This document shows positions 7,710 through 12,856 of a stretch of DNA of 12,856 nucleotides, piece by piece. Position 1 is the first letter of the stretch, and every line of letters starts with the position of its first letter. The notes beneath the pieces are model-generated. The model did no database searches. It had not been told where the DNA came from and saw nothing but the letters and a program-made list of their open reading frames with translations. Source of the stretch: Bacteroidales bacterium (GTDB lineage Bacteria; Bacteroidota; Bacteroidia; Bacteroidales; WCHB1-69). Made by a program: the position numbers and the translations under genes. The stretch lies in the NCBI GenBank assembly GCA_031272415.1, contig JAISTU010000186.1, positions 1 through 12,856 of the forward strand, read 5' to 3'.

Positions 7710-7783
7710 TAATAAAAAAAATTATAAAAAGTTATAAAGTATTGATATTAAATAAAATAAATAAACTATAAATTTAAACACAG

Positions 7784-8914
7784 ATGAGAAAGATTTCTTA
7801 TAAAAAGGTAGGGCTGCTCGTTATGGCAGCATCATTAGGATTGGGATTTAATTCCTGTAAAGACAAAGAAGTTGATGAGGAACAAGTTTTTTCAGAGATT
7901 TTGGAGAGTTATGTAGACAATACTGTAATTGCCACGTATGCTAATTTGGCGGACAAGGCGCTGGAGTTGTCGGATTTGTGTCAACAATTGAAGGCACAGC
8001 CTTCGCAAGCGGCGGTGGATGTGGCGGCTCAAAAGTGGAAAGAAGCCAGAGTATTTTGGGAACAAAGTGAGGCTTTTTTGTACGGACCTGCGGACTTTCG
8101 CAACCTTGACCCGCACATTGACTCTTGGCCTCTTGACAAAAATCAATTAGATCAAACACTTGCTCGCCCCGATGTTGACAATTTGGATGCGACAGAGGCG
8201 AGGGCTACTTTGGGAGTGAATTTGCTTGGTTTTCATGCAATTGAGTACGTTTTGTTCAAAGATGGACAGCCACGTTCTTATGCTGAAATTCCTGCACGAG
8301 AACTCACATATTGTGCAGCCGTGGCAGGTGTTTTGGCAGAAGATTGTATTCTTTTGGAAGCCTCATGGAAAGGGATTAACAATATTTCGCAAGCAAAAGC
8401 AGAAATATTGGCAGCCGCCGATTTGAGTATTACAGACGAGTATGGCAATCAAATGAAAAATGCAGGCAAAACAGGCTCGCGTTATTCTTCGCAAAAAACA
8501 GCCATCAATGAAATAATTGAAGGGTGCAAAGACATTGCAGATGAGGTCGGTAATTCAAAAATTCAAGACCCTGTACAATCAGGCGACGTTTTGAAAGTAG
8601 AATCGTGGTATAGTTGGAACTCTATTGCTGATTTTTGCGACAATATACGCAGCATTGAGAACGCTTATTTGGGCGGTATTCCTGCTCAAAGGTCGCATTC
8701 TTTGAGTTCTTATATCGCCTCCATAGACAAAGAAAAGAAAACCGATTTAGATGGTGAAATTAAAAGCAATATCAACAATGCTATCACCAAAATACAAGCC
8801 ATCGGTAGCCCTTTTCGCAATCATTTGGACAATAAAACAGGTGCAAATGAAGCCACTGATGCTTGTGATGAATTATTCAACAGTTTAAATAAAATTAGTC
8901 AACATATACAATAA
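7784..8914 (+). CDS. Imelysin-family (peptidase M75-like) lipoprotein
   Basis: A periplasmic or surface-exposed lipoprotein of the imelysin/EfeO-like fold, a family tied to iron uptake (IrpA, EfeO, algal p19-linked proteins); despite the M75 name, protease activity is doubtful. Seen in the 376 residues: a signal peptide with lipobox ending GFNSC (Cys25); the family block KWKEARVFWEQSEAFLYGP (84-102); DPHIDSWPLD (109-118); and the GxHxxE motif GFHAIE (149-154), the proposed metal-binding site. Cys25 is followed by KDKEVDEE, an acidic tail like the lipoprotein export signals that send Bacteroidetes lipoproteins to the cell surface. It lies 25 bp before the DHOR gene, so the two are surely co-transcribed. 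The key residues are intact and the length is normal. Confidence 0.9.
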   Translation: MRKISYKKVGLLVMAASLGLGFNSCKDKEVDEEQVFSEILESYVDNTVIATYANLADKALELSDLCQQLKAQPSQAAVDVAAQKWKEARVFWEQSEAFLYGPADFRNLDPHIDSWPLDKNQLDQTLARPDVDNLDATEARATLGVNLLGFHAIEYVLFKDGQPRSYAEIPARELTYCAAVAGVLAEDCILLEASWKGINNISQAKAEILAAADLSITDEYGNQMKNAGKTGSRYSSQKTAINEIIEGCKDIADEVGNSKIQDPVQSGDVLKVESWYSWNSIADFCDNIRSIENAYLGGIPAQRSHSLSSYIASIDKEKKTDLDGEIKSNINNAITKIQAIGSPFRNHLDNKTGANEATDACDELFNSLNKISQHIQ

Positions 8915-8939
8915 AAAGAAAAAATATACGTTAAAGAAT

Positions 8940-10394
8940 ATGATGATAAGCAAAACTATATTAGGATTGATAGTAGTCGGCAGTGCAGTTTTATTGTTAA
9001 ATTGCAAGCCAAAAGAGGAAGAAACTGAACTGAGCGAAGAATATTACACGGGAGGCAAAAACGGAACAGCATTTGTCGCCGGCAGCAATGCTTACGAGCA
9101 AATGTCCGATGCGGTAAAAGACGTTTTGGCATTCAAACGTGGCGAGGCTATGTTTGAAAACAACTATGTTACCGGCGAAGGCACTCCTTTTTCGGGTTTA
9201 GGACCTGTATATATTCGTTCGTCATGTATAGCGTGTCATCCGGGTTATGGACGTTCAAAACGCGTAGATAACTTTAATTCAGATGAATACGGAAACGGTT
9301 ATTTGGTAATGATACATGATGCAGACGGTAAAATATTGCCAAGTTTTACAGGCATGTTGCAAACAAAAGCCGTTGCACCTTTTTTACCGCCGGTGGATGA
9401 AAAAGGGATACATATTACGTGGAAAGTTTTTACTGACCAATATGGCAATCGCTATCCAGACGGCACTACTTATTCGTTGATATATCCCGAAGTAAGTATT
9501 GACCGTAATGCGATTAACGTGCCTGTTCCGAGTGAATATTATGTAAGTATAGAAGGCACTATCGGCATTTATGGCACAGGTTTGTTGGATGCGATTACGG
9601 ATGCCGATTTGAGAGCAGAAGCACAATCTCAATCTCAAAGAGGCTATGCAGTTGGCAAATTAGGACCGGATATTACGGAAGCAGACGGCAGCACTCATCC
9701 GGGACGTTATACTTATGGCTGTACGAGAGGTACTTTGCAAAACGGACCCGGCTCTAATGCAATTTGGAATATTACCAACGTAACCCGTCCCGACCGTGCA
9801 TATCATTACATTACAGAGCCTTACGCAACGGCGATGGCAGATAATGTGCAAATTCAACAATCATTGGGGTGGACAAGAGATAGTATTTATAACTACTTGA
9901 TGAGCAAGAATTTACCCCCTGAAATGAGCATGTCAGAATTTGATGAATTTATGATTTGGCACAGAGGTTTGGCAGTACCGGCAGCCCGCAATTTGGATGA
10001 CCCAAAAGTGCAGGAGGGTAAAACTATTTTTTACTCCATCGGTTGTACAGCCTGTCATAAACCGTCATGGACTACCGGCGAAGATAAGTATATTGCCGGC
10101 TATTCTAATCAAAAAATATGGCCTTATAGCGACCTTTTGCAGCATAATTTGGGCTGGAAAGATAAAAATGCAAGTCCCGGATTAAGAGAATGGTGTCGTA
10201 CAACGCCGCTGTGGGGCAGAGGTTTATCATTGATTTGTGCGGGGCATACAGACCATTTACATGATTTGCGCGCCCGCAATTTTGAAGAGGCAATACTTTG
10301 GCATTTTGGACAAGCAGAAACAGCAAGAGAAAAGTTTCGCAATTTAAGTAAATCCCAAAGAGAAGCCTTAATTGATTTTTTAAACGCAATTTAA
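8940..10394 (+). CDS. Di-haem oxidoreductase lipoprotein (DHOR, 'thiol oxidoreductase')
   Basis: A c-type cytochrome of the DHOR/DUF1111 family (PF06537), annotated as putative peroxidase or thiol oxidoreductase; the true substrate is not established. Seen in the 484 residues: a lipoprotein signal ending LLLNC (Cys22) followed by KPKEEETE; a first haem site CIACH (96-100); a second CTACH (369-373); and the family's C-terminal block TPLWGRGL (422-429), HLHDLRARNFEEAILWH (439-455), ending in the helix SKSQREALIDFLNAI. The pairing with an imelysin gene is recurrent in Bacteroidetes and Proteobacteria, suggesting a redox step in iron acquisition. Start: two adjacent ATGs (8940, 8943), either usable. 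The next gene, 27 bp on, encodes haem-attachment machinery. Confidence 0.92.
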   Translation: MMISKTILGLIVVGSAVLLLNCKPKEEETELSEEYYTGGKNGTAFVAGSNAYEQMSDAVKDVLAFKRGEAMFENNYVTGEGTPFSGLGPVYIRSSCIACHPGYGRSKRVDNFNSDEYGNGYLVMIHDADGKILPSFTGMLQTKAVAPFLPPVDEKGIHITWKVFTDQYGNRYPDGTTYSLIYPEVSIDRNAINVPVPSEYYVSIEGTIGIYGTGLLDAITDADLRAEAQSQSQRGYAVGKLGPDITEADGSTHPGRYTYGCTRGTLQNGPGSNAIWNITNVTRPDRAYHYITEPYATAMADNVQIQQSLGWTRDSIYNYLMSKNLPPEMSMSEFDEFMIWHRGLAVPAARNLDDPKVQEGKTIFYSIGCTACHKPSWTTGEDKYIAGYSNQKIWPYSDLLQHNLGWKDKNASPGLREWCRTTPLWGRGLSLICAGHTDHLHDLRARNFEEAILWHFGQAETAREKFRNLSKSQREALIDFLNAI

Positions 10395-10421
10395 GAAAAA
10401 AAAATATTTAGTTAAGTTTAT

Positions 10422-11078
10422 ATGAAGGCAGAGCGGTTATATTTTGTAGCATTTGTTTTTTTAGCAATATTGACCATTATTATGGCAATTGCAACTTTGC
10501 TCGAACCTCAAATGGGCACAAATTTTATTCGTCTGAACATCTACGATACCTGTTGGTTTGTCGCCTTGTGGGGCATAACTGCTTTGCTTTCTTTTTTTAT
10601 CAGTCTTAAATTACGAATTTATAAAAAAATACCTGTTTTTTTATTGCATATTTCATTTATTATCATTTTAATAGGTGCATTTTTGACATATTTAACGGCT
10701 CAAAGAGGCACTTTGCATTTGAGGACAGATGCTTCTGCCGTTTCAAACAATATTGAAATTCCTTTTGATATACAGTTGCAAAAGTTTGAAACTCAATATT
10801 ATACAGGCACACACACGCCTTCCGATTTTGTGTCATATATTACCGTCAAAGATAAAAATAATTTTACCGAAAATGCAGCCATTTCCATGAACCATATCTA
10901 TAAACATCGTGGCTACCGTTTTTATCAATCCAATTATGACTCAGACGGCAAAGGTAGCATTTTGAGTGTATCTTTTGACCCCTACGGCACTACCATTACT
11001 TATATCGGTTATGCCTCATTATTGTTCTCATTTATCTGGCTTGGACTGTGGAAATGGAGACAAGCAAAAGGGAATTGA
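10422..11078 (+). CDS. ResB/CcsB-type cytochrome c biogenesis protein, short form
   Basis: An inner-membrane component of System II cytochrome c maturation, which with CcsA delivers haem to CXXCH sites outside the membrane. The 218 residues hold four membrane segments (about 8-27, 44-62, 71-92, 190-210). The third carries the conserved His of FLLHISFIIILIG (H76). A periplasmic domain of about 95 residues includes PFDIQLQKF (114-122) and MNHIYKHRGYRFYQS (156-170), then FDPYGTTITYIGY (185-197): typical of the ResB half of Bacteroidetes CcsBA. It is shorter than most ResB proteins, and no CcsA follows. Its last residues and TGA stop are formed by the left end of repeat copy D, so the native C-terminus may have been replaced. 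The haem-bearing DHOR protein just upstream is an obvious client. Confidence 0.82.
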   Translation: MKAERLYFVAFVFLAILTIIMAIATLLEPQMGTNFIRLNIYDTCWFVALWGITALLSFFISLKLRIYKKIPVFLLHISFIIILIGAFLTYLTAQRGTLHLRTDASAVSNNIEIPFDIQLQKFETQYYTGTHTPSDFVSYITVKDKNNFTENAAISMNHIYKHRGYRFYQSNYDSDGKGSILSVSFDPYGTTITYIGYASLLFSFIWLGLWKWRQAKGN

Positions 11079-11155
11079 GAATGGAGAATTATTTTTTTTG
11101 CATTTTGGGATAAAAATGTTCTAAAATTAGATAAAAACATTCTTGATTCTCAATT
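11073..11155 (+). repeat. Dispersed repeat, copy D, with 10-bp terminal inverted repeats
   Basis: AATTGAGAAT (11073-11082) is perfectly inverted as ATTCTCAATT (11146-11155). Between them lie GGAGAATTA, a T-run, the core GCATTTTGGGATAAAAATG, TTCTAAAATT and a second, related GATAAAAACATTCT (11130-11143). It is the most complete copy in the window. It overlaps the resB stop codon on the left and is interrupted by the IS on the right. Confidence 0.7.
11146..11155 (+). repeat. Left direct repeat flanking the IS (probable target-site duplication)
   Basis: ATTCTCAATT, present again at 12317-12326 on the other side of the IS. The 10-bp length is in the 10-13 bp range known for IS4-family duplications. 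The same word is also the end of repeat copy D. Confidence 0.55.
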
Positions 11156-11230
11156 AGTGGTGGTGCGTTAACTTTTTGTTTTTCGTTGTAACTTATTGAA
11201 ATACAGTTATTTACAATCGTTTTTATTTTT

Positions 11231-11261
11231 TTCGATTTAAATTGAAAAAATAGTAATTTTG
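11231..11261 (+). promoter_or_regulatory. Promoter of the IS transposase
   Basis: TAATTTTG (11254-11261) matches TAnnTTTG exactly, with TTCG (11231-11234) 19 bp upstream in place of TTTG. It lies inside the IS, about 30 bp before the ATG at 11292. Confidence 0.5.
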
Positions 11262-11291
11262 CAGTTTTTATCAATAATTTGCAAAATTATT

Positions 11292-12287
11292 ATGCATTCA
11301 AAACAATTTATTTTTTCACAAATGATAGAATTCATTGATAAATATGAGTTCGGCAAGTGTGTAAATCGCTACAACGGCGACTACCGTAATCACGGATTGA
11401 CTTGCTGGAATCAGTTTTTACAATTACTTTTTGGACAAATTACGACACAAAATTCCATTCGCATGATTTGTGTTTGTTTGAAAGTACACAGGCGAAAACA
11501 TTATCACTTGGGTATTAAGAAATTAGTCAACCACACGACACTTACGCGGGCTAATGAAAGCCGAAATTGGCGTATTTTTGCCGATTTTGGCAATTATCTG
11601 GTAACCAAAGTGCGACCGCTTTATGCCAACATATCGCTTCCGAATTTGAATATTGAGAACGAAATTTACGCATTGGATTCAACATCAATTTCGGTGAGTA
11701 TCAATCTTTTCACTTGGGCGGCAGGCAAATACGACCGTGGCGCTGTCAAAATGCACACTTTGCTCAATCTACGTGGCAGTATTCCCGAATTCATCTGGAT
11801 AACTGACGGCAAATGCCACGACAGTAATGTGCTTGACGAAATAATATTTTATGCAAATGCGATTTACCTGATGGACAAGGCGTATGTCGATTTTGAGGCG
11901 TTGTTTCGCATGAATAATGCAGGTGCATTTTTTGTTACAAGAGCCAAAGAAAGAATGCGTTACGAGGTTGTTGAATAGCATCTCAATATTGACGCAACTC
12001 CCGGATTGCGAACCGATAAAACAGTGATTCTTACTGGAGTAAAGTCAAAAAAACGCTGGGGACACTCGGAAAATGCCGTCAAAATTCATCTATGGATAGC
12101 CATAATTGCTTATTTGTTAGTGGCTTACATAAAGCAAACCATCAAAAGCGACTACTCAGTTTATGAGTTGATACAAATTTTGGGGGTATTGGTCTTCGAC
12201 AGAACCCCAATCCGAGAACTCCTCACAGAAACCACACTGCAACACTGTAGCCAGAATGACAACAAATTGCTATTGTTTGAAAATTAA
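11292..12287 (+). pseudogene. IS4-family DDE transposase, broken by an amber stop and an internal deletion
   Basis: From ATG 11292 the frame gives 228 residues: a DUF4372-like N-terminal part (ending near HLGIKKLVNHTTLTRANESRNW) and a DDE_Tnp_1-type core with the first Asp in ALDSTS (D129) and the second in LMDKAYVDF (D195). A TAG at 11976-11978 then interrupts the frame. The same frame continues with family sequence, GLRTDKTVILTGVKSKK, to TAA at 12285. At about 12047-12056 it jumps directly to RWGHSENAVKIHLWIA. In intact relatives about 55-60 residues lie between these blocks, including the Y-(2)-R-(3)-E-(6)-K motif with the catalytic Glu. So even readthrough could not give an active enzyme. 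I prefer ATG 11292 over the TTG at 11259. Confidence 0.88.
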
Positions 12288-12316
12288 TGGGTGTTAAAGT
12301 TAACGCACCAGCAGTA

Positions 12317-12326
12317 ATTCTCAATT
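12317..12326 (+). repeat. Right direct repeat flanking the IS
   Basis: ATTCTCAATT, identical to 11146-11155, one or two bases beyond the right inverted repeat. It is followed by GAAAAAAC, whose inverse precedes copy B (TTTTTTTC before AATTGAG), suggesting that it was once the continuation of repeat copy D. Confidence 0.5.
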
Positions 12327-12413
12327 GAAAAAACTTCATTTTATCAACAAAATAACATCAGTAGAGCAATGAATTACTGTTTTTCTCCCCGAAAAATCAT
12401 TTTTATTTTCATT

Positions 12414-12446
12414 TTTATTTTTAATTGATAAAAAAGTGTAATCTTG
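12414..12446 (+). promoter_or_regulatory. Promoter-like block upstream of the RNA candidate and the last gene
   Basis: TTTATTTTTAATTGATAAAA runs into GTGTAATCTTG; 28 of 33 positions equal the rseP promoter block. The -7 hexamer region TAATCTTG has one mismatch to TAnnTTTG. It could start a transcript near 12453 that covers the structured RNA and the gene at 12771. The bases from 12327 to 12413 show nothing beyond a weak 5-bp hairpin (CAGTA/TACTG, near 12358-12380). Confidence 0.5.
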
Positions 12447-12528
12447 CAAAAGTTAAATAAAAGATTTTTGATATTAAAATATAGTAAATAAAAAAGTAAT
12501 ATAAATTATTGAAAATCAGGACTTTGAA

Positions 12529-12670
12529 GTTCTTATTCTCACGTGTAGAAATCTGGAAAATTTCAATATGTAAGTGAGAATAAGTTACAATAGTTCCGCC
12601 AAGAGGCGTGAATTGTTGTGCTTATTTGCTTACATGGGTTTTTCCAGATACCTTACACGAAAATAAGCAC
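12529..12670 (+). ncRNA. Structured rod-like RNA candidate, possibly 6S RNA
   Basis: The 142 bases fold into one long interrupted hairpin. Pairs, outside to inside: CTTATT (12532-12537) with AATAAG (12662-12667); CGTGTA (12542-12547) with TACACG (12654-12659); ATCTGGAAAA (12551-12560) with TTTTCCAGAT (12640-12649); ATGTAAG (12568-12574) with CTTACAT (12629-12635); AATAAG (12579-12584) with CTTATT (12621-12626); ACAAT (12587-12591) with ATTGT (12612-12616); CGCC (12597-12600) with GGCG (12605-12608), loop AAGA. The largest internal loop (12561-12567 against 12636-12639) lies mid-rod. A rod with a central bubble is the shape of 6S RNA, which binds RNA polymerase; Bacteroidetes have a divergent 6S-Flavo class. 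The plus strand is favoured by the T-run downstream and one G-T pair at 12548/12653. The identity as 6S is inference; the structure itself is strong. Confidence 0.6.
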
Positions 12671-12671
12671 C

Positions 12672-12708
12672 CAAACAAAGAAACAATTTGCGTCTTTTTT
12701 TTTGTTTG
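12672..12708 (+). terminator. AT-rich hairpin and T-run at the 3' side of the RNA candidate
   Basis: CAAACAAAGAAA (12672-12683) pairs with TTTTTTTGTTTG (12697-12708), 12 bp with one G-T pair, around a 13-nt loop. Nine consecutive T (12695-12703) overlap the right arm. The T-run is inside the stem, so this is not a textbook terminator, but it is a plausible 3' end for the preceding RNA. Confidence 0.35.
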
Positions 12709-12710
12709 CC

Positions 12711-12740
12711 TGCCGAAAAAAGAGAAAAAGTGCCGAAAAA
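12711..12740 (+). repeat. Two TGCCGAAAAA direct repeats upstream of the last gene
   Basis: TGCCGAAAAA occurs at 12711-12720 and 12731-12740, exactly 20 bp apart, close to two helical turns, and ends 30 bp before the ATG at 12771. The arrangement suits a dimeric regulator binding one DNA face, but no such protein is known here. Confidence 0.4.
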
Positions 12741-12770
12741 GTACTGATACAAAAAAAACAAAGTTAAAAC

Positions 12771-12856
12771 ATGGCAAGCAGTAGAATAAAAGTATTAAGA
12801 ACCACTATTATAGCGTGGTTGGCAGGCATGAGTGCCTCGTGTGTGATGTCCCAAAA
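12771..12856 (+). CDS. Start of an exported protein gene, cut by the right edge
   Basis: ATG at 12771 opens 28 codons that run off the window. The visible residues are MASSRIKVLRTTIIAWLAGM followed by SASCVMSQ: a basic N-region, a hydrophobic stretch and a possible signal peptidase site near the end (SASC or VMSQ). If the Cys is lipidated the protein is a lipoprotein; otherwise cleavage after the last Ser is possible. There is no good Shine-Dalgarno (AAAGTTAAAAC precedes the ATG). No family can be named from so little. Confidence 0.6.
   Translation, partial: MASSRIKVLRTTIIAWLAGMSASCVMSQ

Larger units (their letters stand above)
11156..12315 (+). mobile_element. Degenerate IS4-family insertion sequence
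   Basis: About 1,160 bp bounded by 20-bp inverted repeats: AGTGGTGGTGCGTTAACTTT (11156-11175) and the inverse of ACTGCTGGTGCGTTAACTTT (12296-12315), 18 of 20 matching, 15 inner bases perfect. It is flanked by the direct repeat ATTCTCAATT. It encodes a single broken transposase. Intact relatives would be some 170-180 bp longer, which agrees with the deletion seen in the transposase. The exact right boundary may be 12315 or 12316. Confidence 0.85.

Noticed and set aside
7710..7783. Separate promoter for the imelysin gene (TTG at 7742, TAAATTTA at 7769)
   Set aside because: The -7 element has a mismatch and the 24-bp spacing is too long; the start would fall at the ATG. Co-transcription from the 6230 promoter is simpler.
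11976..11978. Programmed readthrough or recoding of the transposase amber codon
   Set aside because: The region after the stop also lacks the catalytic Glu because of the deletion, so readthrough would not restore activity; decay is simpler.
12358..12385. Terminator hairpin CAGTA...TACTG followed by TTTTTC
   Set aside because: A 5-bp stem with a loop of more than 10 nt is too weak to support alone.
1..12856. CRISPR arrays, tRNA and rRNA genes
   Set aside because: No regularly spaced direct repeats, cloverleaf sequences or rRNA signatures were seen.

Overview
The window comes from an AT-rich member of the Bacteroidota (Bacteroidetes). The evidence is: promoters of the TAnnTTTG type, genes mostly without strong Shine-Dalgarno sites, a Bacteroidetes-style RseP with an acidic insert, an AAA-ATPase-like/PD-(D/E)XK family protein, two lipoproteins with acidic residues right after the lipidated Cys, and a System II (ResB/CcsA) cytochrome c maturation gene. 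I cannot name the genus.

Layout. 1-1129 (minus): an AAA-ATPase-like protein cut by the left edge. 1130-1427: regulatory region with a minus-strand promoter and, just upstream of clpB, a sigma-54-like -24/-12 element with TGTCA half-sites. 1428-4028 (plus): complete clpB disaggregase with a hairpin terminator at 4056-4092. 4266-5729 (minus): complete RseP/M50 site-2 protease. 5730-6296: a 567-base intergenic region packed with repeats and carrying divergent promoters. 6297-11078 (plus): four-gene cluster of porin-like outer-membrane protein, imelysin (M75) lipoprotein, di-haem DHOR lipoprotein and a ResB-type cytochrome c biogenesis protein. 11073-12326: a short repeat interrupted by a degenerate IS4-family element. 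12327-12770: no protein gene, but a strong candidate structured RNA of about 142 nt. 12771 to the edge: the start of a gene for an exported protein.

The four-gene cluster reads as a cell-envelope iron/haem-redox unit. The porin would provide passage through the outer membrane. The imelysin lipoprotein belongs to the EfeO/IrpA-like iron-uptake class. The DHOR protein carries two CXXCH haem sites, and ResB belongs to the machinery that attaches haem to such proteins. No protein function here is tested; the grouping is inferred from family knowledge and gene order.

The least explained signals are non-coding. They are: (i) a rod-like RNA candidate at 12529-12670 that could be a 6S-type RNA and that has a second, mutually exclusive fold; (ii) a four-copy dispersed repeat with the core GCATTTTGGGATAAAAATG, two copies of which face each other around a MITE-like hairpin; (iii) a 33-bp promoter module shared almost position for position by three loci; (iv) the sigma-54-like promoter of clpB; and (v) an IS that has lost its catalytic Glu and sits in the end of one of the dispersed repeats, next to a resB stop codon supplied by that repeat.
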